Source of the DNA: Tritrichomonas foetus
Lineage: Eukaryota > Parabasalia > Tritrichomonadida > Tritrichomonadidae
Reading direction: 5' to 3'
Assembly (NCBI GenBank): GCA_001839685.1
Contig: MLAK01001365.1
Span: 1-18,195, forward strand
DNA length: 18,195 nt
Part shown: positions 1-8,034 of the stretch, in pieces
How positions within the stretch are numbered: the stretch's first letter is position 1
Layout: each line of letters opens with the position of its first letter
Position numbers and translations under genes: made by a program
Notes under the pieces: model-generated
What the model was told of the DNA's origin: nothing
Database searches by the model: none
The model's input: only the letters and a program-made list of their open reading frames with translations

Positions 1-236
1 CTTTGGGGGACCACTTTGTAAACCTTTCATATAGGAGGATAAAAAAGGTCAATTGGAAATTCCATTTTTTTTTTTGTCTGCTCTCCACTCTCATCAGATA
101 AAAAAATGATGAGATACTAATTGTGATCATCTCAATGATCATTATTTTCATTTCACTTTGGAAATGTAACTAAGCAGCCGGACAAATTTAAATTCAAAAA
201 TAAACGGTCTCTAATTTCATCCTCAAGGTGAATTCA
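1..236. other. 5' flank of the golgin-like gene
   Basis: I see no gene here. The stretch holds a run of 11 T at 65-75, two TGATCA palindromes near 123-140, and an AAACGG word at about 203-208 shortly before the TTTCATC motif. It is the only upstream sequence available for the large plus-strand gene, so any promoter elements beyond the start-site motif should lie here. The left boundary is probably the contig edge rather than a biological boundary. Confidence 0.5.
215..221 (+). promoter_or_regulatory. Inr-like TTTCATC motif before the golgin-like gene
   Basis: TTTCATC places the A of TCA 18 nt before the ATG at 237. The same heptamer sits 13 and 11 nt before the other two large genes. Trichomonad genes use an initiator (consensus TCA followed by pyrimidine and A/T) very close to the ATG. 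This copy reads TCATCC, which fits the first pyrimidine but not the following A/T, so the match is partial. Its role is inferred from position and recurrence. Confidence 0.4.
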
Positions 237-3200
237 ATGTCATCTTCGCCAGATAAGCTCTCGGCGTTGAATGATGTCGAAGCACTTCAGCGAATGGTAC
301 GAAAATTGAAAAAACGAAACGATAAATTAATTCAACAATGTCACAGCCTTGTAGATGAAGGAAATTCCAAAATTATTAGTATTTCAAACCAACTTGAAGA
401 AGAAAGAACGAAAAATAAAGCGCTAACAGACACCCTTAACAGTTTACTTGAACAAAAAGCCGAGTCCTCTTTAAGAAACGATTCTGATGATAAAGTAGAA
501 ATTGAAGCACTTCGAATGAAAAACAAACAACTTGAAGAAATTATTAGAAATGGTCCGAATATTCAAAATATCGAGGCAGAATTCAAACTTAAGGAGGATT
601 CTTATCTCCAAATTATTGATGAATTGAGGAAAGAATTAAATTCAGCAAACTGTCAAAATGAATCAAAAGAACCGAATTTAAATGATTCCAGTGAAGCCAT
701 CAATGAAATGCTCGCAATCATGGATGAAGAAAAGCAAAAATATGAAGGCGAAATTCAAAAATTAAATGCTCAATTGAAAGATAAAGATGATGAATGTAAT
801 ACTTTAATTGAGGCCTTTGAACAAGAAAAGAATGAACTAGAATCAAAAATCGCACAATTGACTCAAGATGTTGAAGCAGCAAAAGAAGAACAACAAGTTT
901 TGATTCAAGCCTTTGAAGAAGAAAAAAATGAACTTGAAAACAAACTCAAAAATTCCACAAGTAACGACAAAAATGATGGAATTAATCAAAGTAATGATAG
1001 TAATGAAGACGAGCAATTAAACATCATAATTTCAGAGTTTGAAAAAGAAAAAAGTGAGCTAGAAAAAAGTATAGAATCTTTGAAAAATCAATTAAACGAT
1101 AAAAATGATGAAGAAAAGCAATTTTTGGATGCTTTTGAAGAAGAAAAGAATTCATATGAAGCAAAAATCAAAGAATTAGAAAATGCCCTTCTTTCAAATT
1201 CCAATAATATAAGTTCTATCAACTCCAATTCCATCACGAATGCCGATGAAATAAATGACGTTAAAGAAATTGTAAATATTCGAGTTGTTGATTTTGAAAA
1301 TAAACTTGAAGATTTTTCCAAAGGTATTCAAAAGAGTTTGGATTCTCTTCAAGAAAAACTTTCTCATGTAAACAAATCTCATCTAAAAAGAAACAAAGAA
1401 ATGATTGAAAATAAAATTAATTCTTTCTGCTCAAACATTTTCGATAAATTCTTCGTGAATCTTAATAACAAAATGGAACAAGTTAATTTATTGTATTCTA
1501 ATATAAGTGAAAAACTGAAACATCTCAAAGAAGTATCTCAAAATATGTCTGAAAACGCAATTGCAACCAACAATGAAGTTTCAAATGATGATTTGACTAT
1601 TCTAACACAAAAACTTAATGAGATATCTTCAAAAATTGGAATTTCAAACGAAGAAAGTGTGAATCTTGTAATTTTATGTGATAAAATTATTGAAAAAACT
1701 GAAGAAAATCGAATTGTATTTGATTCAAATAGACAAGATCTCGAAGAAAAACGTCTAATGATTCAAAAACTTAATTCCAAGATCAAAGATCTCATCAACA
1801 CTTTTGGTGATAGAGCAAATGATTTTGAAACCAAAATTAATTGTTTTATTCTTGAATTTAATGGAAAATATGAAACTCAACTTAATAGTATTCAACAAAA
1901 ATGTTCAGCACTCCAGAAAATGAATTCTGGGCAAAAAGAAAAAATCTCAAATTTAGAAAAAGAGATAGAAAATTTAAAAGAAAGCAGCAGCTTGAATTCG
2001 AATGTATCTGAAGAAGCAATTCATTCACTTGAACAAAAAATTGACGAAATGAAAAATGAACGAAAAGAATTAATACAAAATAATTCTGATAAAATGAGCC
2101 TCTTTAAAGAAAAATTGATACATTTTGCTCAAGTTCAACATGTTCAATTAATTAATTCTCTACAAAATAATTTTGCAGAAAAATTGCATCATTTGAATGA
2201 TAAAATCACAACTTTGCAAAGTTATCAAGAAAATATTTCACTGAAATATTCACAACAAATAACACAAATCTCTTCAATGTTGAACATAATTCAAGAAAAT
2301 TCCAATCTTTCAATTGATACAGAAAATCAAATCCAAATCCTTCACAAAGAAAAAACAGAATTACTTGAGAAAATGAATAAATCGCAAGAGTCTTTCCAAA
2401 ATGTTCTTAATTCAATCAAGAACTTTAATAATAAATATCAAGACATCAGTACAAAAGGATGCAATGATTTTACAAACAAAATAAATAGAGAAATTGAAAA
2501 ATTAAATTTGCTAAGGGTCAAATTTGATGAAATAGTTTCTGAAAAAGTCAATATTGCAGAATCCCAGGAAAATTTATTTAATAAATTAGAAAAAGAAAAT
2601 TTGGTACTTAGAAATTCTCTTATTGAAATTCAAAATAAGTATAGAAATGTATTCGAAAACGCATTCTCCTATATTTCTGATATAAATCATAAATTTGAGG
2701 CACAATATTCTCTTTTCGACACACTCAAAATTAAATATTTATCGCTTGAAGAAGAATTTATCATTAAAAGTGCGAAAGTAAATGAATCAGAATCAAGAAT
2801 TTCTTCGCTTCAAAATGAAATCAACGAATTGAAAGAAATAAGTCATTCTGCTAGTATGAAATCAAACGAATTTTCTCTGAAATTATTCGAGAAAGTCAAG
2901 CAGTTTGGTTCATCAGTACAACAAAAGATTAATGAGTATGATGAAAAACTTATCAAATTAAACAATAATATTATGACAATCGCAGATGAAAACGAAAAGT
3001 TACACTCGTTAAATAATTGTCAAAATGAGCGAATTATAGAGCTCAAATCAACAATTGAAAATAGTGCTTTAAATGCCAATGAAACCACACAAATAATTTC
3101 TGATTTAAAGAAGCAAAATAATAAATTAACCGAAACCAATTCTAAACTTCAGAATGTTTTAAATAATATGAAAGATAAATGTTTGAATAAACTCAATGAA

Positions 3201-6200
3201 GCAATTGAAGAACACTTAAATGATACAACTCAAAAAATCAATCAAAAAGTGAACGGTTTAATGACAAGTCTGGAGTCGTCAGAAACAAAAATTGCTCATT
3301 TCCATGATACTTTGAGACAACACAATGAGAAAGTAGATTCACTTCTTGATGAAATTAAAGGACTTAATAATCAAATCACCAAAAAGGATAGCCAAATTTT
3401 ATCTTTTAATCGCGAAATTGAACAATATAAATCTACATTAAATACATTTGAAGCAAAAATGAATTCAATCTCCGAAGAATTGATTCTGAATATTAATTCA
3501 AGATATGAAGTTTTTTATCACAAACTTCGAAATGTAGTCAATTGCTTGATTCAATCACACGGGTTTATGCATTCTCAAAAAATTCAAGATAGCCAAAAGC
3601 ACATTGAAATGCTAGAAATTAAAATTTTAGAGCTTCAACAGAAGGAAAATATTATACCAAAATTGGAAGAAGAAAGAAATAATTATCAAAAACACATTGA
3701 AATGCTTGAAAATCAATTAATTTCTGTGAAAATGGAATCAGAGAATATCTCAAGTTATGTGAAACAGAAAACAACAGAAATCGAAAAACTAACTAATAAA
3801 TTAGAAGAAGAAAAAGTTAAAATGCAAAATGATTTACATGATTTCGTTACTATTGGTAAAAAAACTTTTATTGAAAGAATCCCACAATTTGTAAATTTAG
3901 AAGTCGAAAAGAAATGCTCTGATTTAAAAACTTCTTTATATAAGGCCCAGCAAGAGCTCAAAGATAAAACTGAAGAGCTTGAAGATTTGAAACGATCATA
4001 TGAACAAGATCAAATGAATAATGCTAATAGAACTCAGCAAATTATACAAAATGCTGATTCGAAGGCCAATGATCTTTCAGAAAAATTGGATATTTGCAAG
4101 ACAGAAATACATGAATTAAAAGAAAAAAATTCTGAATATATCAAAGAAATTGAAAAAATGAAAGAAACTACAAATAATAATTCGAATGAATCTCAAGGAA
4201 TAATATATTCACTTGAACAAACAATTCAAGAATTGGTTAATGAGCGAGATCAAATTCACAATAATTACTCCAATATTATTAAAAAACGCGAAATGTCAAT
4301 TTCATGTCAATTTAATGAGTTTACTTCAAAAATCAATGAATTGATGTCTAGACAATTTTCTAAACTGTCATCTGTTGAAAATTCACTGAAAACTGTCATT
4401 GAGCATTACGAAGCAGCACTTTTATCACAACGTCAAAAAGTTGAATCTCTTTCAACTCTTAATTCTGAGCAAACAGAAACAATCTCTCAACAACAAAAGA
4501 ACTTAAATCATACAAATGAATTAATTGAAAAAATCAAAGAAAAGCTTCATCAAAAAATACAAAATGATCCATCGCGAAATTTCATTGCAATCAATGAAAA
4601 AATTGAGCTTAATTGTAAACAAGTAAAGCAACTATCAGAAAAAATTCATACTCTTTCGCTTTTAAATCACAGTAATAATGAAAAAGGAAAAATCGAATTG
4701 TTAAATCAAATTACTTCTTCTCAGAAAGAAAAAGAAGCAATCATTCACAAATTTAAGGATTTCTCGCAAACAAACACAAATAGAGTAAATGAAATTTTAA
4801 CTACAATTAATGAAAAGTATTCAGTATTTGATTCTGAAATCGAAATAATTATGAAAAAATTTGCCAGTTTTCAAAATTTGATTTCCGAACTTAAACAAAT
4901 TAACTCATCCAACTTTGAACAATTATCTTTGAAAGAAAATGAAAATAATGAAAGAAACGAATTCATAAATGAAAAACTAAAATCGAATTTATTGAAATTT
5001 ACTGACTTATTTAATGAAATGTTAAATTTGTTGATTACAAAAATTGATTGTGTAAATCAAAGCTTTCAAGAAAAAGAAACTAAACTTCTAAATTCAATTG
5101 AAAATATTAAATCACATTATGATTTGCGTAAAGTTGATTGTGATTCTAAAATTTCTCAAATGAAGGAAGAGTTGAATGAAATGAAAGCGAAATTGGAGGA
5201 ATTAGAATTAGAATCACTTGAAAAAATAGAAAAAATTAGCAAATCTGGAAAAAATCAACTCAACAATCTTCAAACAGAGAAAGATACTCTTCTTTCTTCA
5301 AACCAAGAACTTCAACTCGAAATAAATAAACTCACCAATCAATATATCAGAACTAATGAAAATAATAAAATATTGGAAGAAGAAAACACTGAATTGAAAA
5401 ATAAAATTATAGAAATTGAATCAGAAAAATCCAAATTATTGGAAATAATTGGAATTAAAACTCAAGAATCAGAAAATCTCAATTTGAAAGTTGAAAATTT
5501 GGAAACTTCAATCAATGAAAAAAGGGATGTTTCTGAAGAACTTTCAAAAGTCAAAACTGAAATCTCCCAATTACAAATAGAATTTGAACAACTCAAAACT
5601 CAAAATGTACAACTCGAAAATGAAAAAAGTAGAATAAATGAGTTGAATAAATCATTTGAAAATGAAAATAATGAATTAAATAATCAAATTTTCAGAATTA
5701 ACAACGAAAAGGAATTAATGGAAAATAAAAATCATGAAAATGAAGCCAAAATTATTGATCTTGAAAATTCAAACAAAGAAATTCAAAAAGAACTTGATAA
5801 ACTTTTACAAAAAGAATCAAGATATTCAAATGAAAATGCTCATTTAATAGCAACCGTTTCAAATCTAACAATTGAACTTGAAACTGTCAAAAACAATCAA
5901 CTTAAAGAAACTGCAAGTGAAATTGAAAACCTTCATAACGAAAACAACGAAATGAAATCTAAAATTGAATCTCTAAAACAGAACATAACTGAATTAAGCA
6001 AAGATAAAGATTCATTAAATTCGAAAAACATCGAGTTATCTTTAGAAACAACACAAAAATCAACTGAAATTGCTCGACTTTCAATCGAAAATGATGAATC
6101 AAAACTCAAAATTTCAACTTTATCATTTGACAATGAAGAATTGACAAAGCAAATCAATGACGATGAAACAACAATCACTAAATTGAAAGAAAAAATTAAG

Positions 6201-7688
6201 AAATTCAAAGATGACTTAACAGAAAAATCCAAAGAAATCACTGACATTAAACAACAAGTCACTATTCTACAGGCTCAAAATTCCAATTTGTCAAATGAAT
6301 TAGTGAGAAATAACGAAACAACGAAAATAAAAATTGAGGAACTTCAAAGCCAAAACAATGAATTAGCCAAATTAAATTCCAATATTTTAACTGAAAATGA
6401 AAAGAAAAAACAAAGTATATCAGATTTACAAACAAAAATTGATTCCATAACAGAAAAAAAGGATTCATTAATTAGGGAAAACAACGAAATGAAAGAAACA
6501 ATCGAAATTTTATCCATTTCTAATTCTGAATCACAAAACTATAAACTAACAAATGAAGAATTACAACAAACAAATGAAGAATTAAAGCAAACAAATGAAG
6601 AATCATCTAGCAAAATCTTTGAACTTGAAAATTCGATAATTGAGCTAAAGAAGAAAGAAGATGAAGAAAAAGTGGTTTTAAACACTGAAAATAAAGAAAT
6701 TAAACAAAACAATTCGGAATTAGCAGAAAAAATTGAAAGCCTCACAAACGCTGTCAACTCAAAGAACAGAGAAAACATTCATTTGCAGGAGAAAATAGAA
6801 AAACTGAACGAAAAAATTAGCATATTAAACAATTCACAATTAAATGAACTCAATCAAGAGTTCCAACAAATTTCAAATGAAAAATGTGAATTAGCTCAAG
6901 AAATAGAACAGTATGAACAAAAAATTCAAAAGTTAAACGAACAAATCAATGAAATAACTCAAGAAAAACAGCATTTAATTCAACAAAATGCGAAATTTAA
7001 GCAAGAAAATGAAAAATTAAATGAACAATTTATTGAAATATCAAATGAAAAATTAATATTTGATCAAGAAAATGGGCTAATTAAACATGAAATTGAAAAT
7101 ATGAAAACAGAAAATGTGAGATTGAATGAGATAATTAACCAAATGAAACAAAATGAGAATTACCAAAATGAAACTAGAAGTGACATCAATCATGAAACAA
7201 AAAATGAAAAAGAAAACCTCTTCCGAAATCTTCAAGGAAAAATAGAAAATTTAACACTTGAAAATAATGAATTAATAGAGAAACTTAAAGAAAAAGACTC
7301 AATTCATGAAAAGCAAACAAGTGAACTGGTTGAGTCTGTTAATTCCCTCAAATCGAAAGCACTTGAAAAGCTAAATGAACAACAACTAATTATTCAACAA
7401 AAAGATGAAGAAATTGGAAAATTAAAAGAAAAATGTTTCAGTTTAAGAAAGTTCAGCCCACAGCCAAAGAAATTTGATACTAATCAACAACAACCTCAAG
7501 TCATTATTGAATATGTGCGGAAAGTTTTATTACAATTCTTTGTTCAAGATGATGAAAATAAAAAGGCAACAATTCCAATCCTTTTGCATGTTGTTGGTGC
7601 TACCGACCAGGAAATTCAAACAGCACAAGCACAATGGGAACGTTCGCAACATCTTATAACAAAAGCAACCGGATTCTTTGGATTTTAA
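237..7688 (+). CDS. Giant golgin-like coiled-coil protein with C-terminal GRIP-like domain
   Basis: A 2483-residue intronless protein. I start it at the ATG at 237; an in-frame GTG at 228 would add only three residues and is not a normal eukaryotic start. Nearly the whole chain is charged Lys/Glu/Asn/Gln heptad sequence with no signal peptide or membrane segment, so a long parallel rod is likely. Residues about 156-318 are five degenerate copies of an AFEEEKNELE-type unit. Residues 1152-1310 are homologous to the neighbouring minus-strand gene. The C-terminus, residues about 2422-2465, reads VIIEYVRKVLLQFF, an acidic linker, then ATIPILLHVVGATDQEIQTA. This fits the GRIP domain, including its invariant Tyr (here EYVRKVLL) and the second hydrophobic helix ending in a D/EQEI-type turn. 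GRIP domains bind Arl1 GTPase at the trans-Golgi and golgins tether vesicles; that role here is inferred. A TAAA (trichomonad-type poly(A) signal) lies at 7736-7739. The coding call is secure; the GRIP call is good but made by eye. Otherwise it is a generic coiled-coil protein. Confidence 0.93.
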   Translation: MSSSPDKLSALNDVEALQRMVRKLKKRNDKLIQQCHSLVDEGNSKIISISNQLEEERTKNKALTDTLNSLLEQKAESSLRNDSDDKVEIEALRMKNKQLEEIIRNGPNIQNIEAEFKLKEDSYLQIIDELRKELNSANCQNESKEPNLNDSSEAINEMLAIMDEEKQKYEGEIQKLNAQLKDKDDECNTLIEAFEQEKNELESKIAQLTQDVEAAKEEQQVLIQAFEEEKNELENKLKNSTSNDKNDGINQSNDSNEDEQLNIIISEFEKEKSELEKSIESLKNQLNDKNDEEKQFLDAFEEEKNSYEAKIKELENALLSNSNNISSINSNSITNADEINDVKEIVNIRVVDFENKLEDFSKGIQKSLDSLQEKLSHVNKSHLKRNKEMIENKINSFCSNIFDKFFVNLNNKMEQVNLLYSNISEKLKHLKEVSQNMSENAIATNNEVSNDDLTILTQKLNEISSKIGISNEESVNLVILCDKIIEKTEENRIVFDSNRQDLEEKRLMIQKLNSKIKDLINTFGDRANDFETKINCFILEFNGKYETQLNSIQQKCSALQKMNSGQKEKISNLEKEIENLKESSSLNSNVSEEAIHSLEQKIDEMKNERKELIQNNSDKMSLFKEKLIHFAQVQHVQLINSLQNNFAEKLHHLNDKITTLQSYQENISLKYSQQITQISSMLNIIQENSNLSIDTENQIQILHKEKTELLEKMNKSQESFQNVLNSIKNFNNKYQDISTKGCNDFTNKINREIEKLNLLRVKFDEIVSEKVNIAESQENLFNKLEKENLVLRNSLIEIQNKYRNVFENAFSYISDINHKFEAQYSLFDTLKIKYLSLEEEFIIKSAKVNESESRISSLQNEINELKEISHSASMKSNEFSLKLFEKVKQFGSSVQQKINEYDEKLIKLNNNIMTIADENEKLHSLNNCQNERIIELKSTIENSALNANETTQIISDLKKQNNKLTETNSKLQNVLNNMKDKCLNKLNEAIEEHLNDTTQKINQKVNGLMTSLESSETKIAHFHDTLRQHNEKVDSLLDEIKGLNNQITKKDSQILSFNREIEQYKSTLNTFEAKMNSISEELILNINSRYEVFYHKLRNVVNCLIQSHGFMHSQKIQDSQKHIEMLEIKILELQQKENIIPKLEEERNNYQKHIEMLENQLISVKMESENISSYVKQKTTEIEKLTNKLEEEKVKMQNDLHDFVTIGKKTFIERIPQFVNLEVEKKCSDLKTSLYKAQQELKDKTEELEDLKRSYEQDQMNNANRTQQIIQNADSKANDLSEKLDICKTEIHELKEKNSEYIKEIEKMKETTNNNSNESQGIIYSLEQTIQELVNERDQIHNNYSNIIKKREMSISCQFNEFTSKINELMSRQFSKLSSVENSLKTVIEHYEAALLSQRQKVESLSTLNSEQTETISQQQKNLNHTNELIEKIKEKLHQKIQNDPSRNFIAINEKIELNCKQVKQLSEKIHTLSLLNHSNNEKGKIELLNQITSSQKEKEAIIHKFKDFSQTNTNRVNEILTTINEKYSVFDSEIEIIMKKFASFQNLISELKQINSSNFEQLSLKENENNERNEFINEKLKSNLLKFTDLFNEMLNLLITKIDCVNQSFQEKETKLLNSIENIKSHYDLRKVDCDSKISQMKEELNEMKAKLEELELESLEKIEKISKSGKNQLNNLQTEKDTLLSSNQELQLEINKLTNQYIRTNENNKILEEENTELKNKIIEIESEKSKLLEIIGIKTQESENLNLKVENLETSINEKRDVSEELSKVKTEISQLQIEFEQLKTQNVQLENEKSRINELNKSFENENNELNNQIFRINNEKELMENKNHENEAKIIDLENSNKEIQKELDKLLQKESRYSNENAHLIATVSNLTIELETVKNNQLKETASEIENLHNENNEMKSKIESLKQNITELSKDKDSLNSKNIELSLETTQKSTEIARLSIENDESKLKISTLSFDNEELTKQINDDETTITKLKEKIKKFKDDLTEKSKEITDIKQQVTILQAQNSNLSNELVRNNETTKIKIEELQSQNNELAKLNSNILTENEKKKQSISDLQTKIDSITEKKDSLIRENNEMKETIEILSISNSESQNYKLTNEELQQTNEELKQTNEESSSKIFELENSIIELKKKEDEEKVVLNTENKEIKQNNSELAEKIESLTNAVNSKNRENIHLQEKIEKLNEKISILNNSQLNELNQEFQQISNEKCELAQEIEQYEQKIQKLNEQINEITQEKQHLIQQNAKFKQENEKLNEQFIEISNEKLIFDQENGLIKHEIENMKTENVRLNEIINQMKQNENYQNETRSDINHETKNEKENLFRNLQGKIENLTLENNELIEKLKEKDSIHEKQTSELVESVNSLKSKALEKLNEQQLIIQQKDEEIGKLKEKCFSLRKFSPQPKKFDTNQQQPQVIIEYVRKVLLQFFVQDDENKKATIPILLHVVGATDQEIQTAQAQWERSQHLITKATGFFGF
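702..1190 (+). repeat. Degenerate tandem coiled-coil repeat inside the golgin-like gene
   Basis: Residues about 156-318 hold five successive units with the core [hydrophobic]-x-AFEEEKNELE-x-KI followed by a polar spacer. The cores are IMDEEKQKYEGEI, AFEQEKNELESKI, AFEEEKNELENKL, EFEKEKSELEKSI and AFEEEKNSYEAKI. Spacing is about 28-42 residues. The DNA is diverged, so these are old protein-level repeats rather than a recent satellite. Confidence 0.7.
3690..4166 (+). repeat. Segment shared with the convergent coiled-coil gene (copy 1)
   Basis: Codes residues 1152-1310 of the golgin-like protein. It aligns without a gap over 159 residues to residues 531-689 of the minus-strand neighbour (9193-9669). 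My hand count gives about 85 identities, roughly half. Identical words include KHIEMLENQ, LTNKLEEEK, VEKKCS, LKDKT and NANRT. Generic coiled coils do not keep such words in register, so this is common descent by duplication or conversion, not composition. Confidence 0.85.
6549..6603 (+). repeat. Short in-frame 21-nt tandem repeat
   Basis: About 2.6 copies of a 21-nt unit beginning ACAAATGAAGAATTA, at 6549-6569, 6570-6590 and a partial copy from 6591. They encode TNEELQQ, TNEELKQ and TNEES. The unit is exactly three heptads' worth of bases, one heptad of protein, so slippage here lengthens the coiled coil by one heptad without breaking phase. Confidence 0.75.
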
Positions 7689-8034
7689 TTTGTTTTACTC
7701 TCTTCTTGAAACTGTTTTTATTTTTATTTATTTAGTAAATTTTTTAGATTTTATATCTATGATTAATAAATTTTTTAATTGATTCGCCTAATTCTAAAAT
7801 GTTATGACATTTTTTGATTTTTATTAAAATAATGAATTCTGATGTAATGGAAAGTTTATCGAAACTTATCTAAATTGTCATTGTTTTTGTAAAATTACAG
7901 GGAAAATAACAATGAAAAAATAACAATGAAGAAATAACAATGAAGAAATAACAATGAAGAAATAACAATGAAGAAATAAAAAGTTTTATATACATATTTA
8001 TCTATATTTTGGTATTTTGTGATAACAATTTCCT
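7689..8034. other. Intergenic stretch between two convergent stops
   Basis: 346 bases separate the TAA of the plus-strand gene from the TGA of the minus-strand gene. It has no ORF of note. It is T-rich after the plus-strand stop, with a TAAA at 7736-7739. On the minus strand a TAAA lies at 7997-8000, 35 nt past the stop. TAAA is the reported poly(A) signal in Trichomonas, but the word is common by chance in such AT-rich DNA. A 14-nt tandem repeat occupies the middle. Confidence 0.6.
7905..7979. repeat. 14-nt tandem repeat, five copies
   Basis: The unit AATAACAATGAAGA occurs at 7905-7918 (with one G-to-A change), 7919-7932, 7933-7946, 7947-7960 and 7961-7974, followed by a partial copy to 7979. 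It lies between the two convergent stop codons, so it falls in the 3' region of one or both transcripts. The near-identity of the copies suggests recent slippage, and length variation between strains is likely. Confidence 0.95.

Noticed and set aside
228..236. GTG at 228 as the start of the golgin-like protein
   Set aside because: Eukaryotic nuclear genes start at ATG. The in-frame ATG at 237 follows three codons later and fits the distance from the TTTCATC motif.
5933..6778. Several minus-strand frames of 68-109 codons inside the golgin-like gene
   Set aside because: They are antisense shadows: Glu/Lys/Asn codons read backwards give Phe/Ser/Leu-rich open frames.
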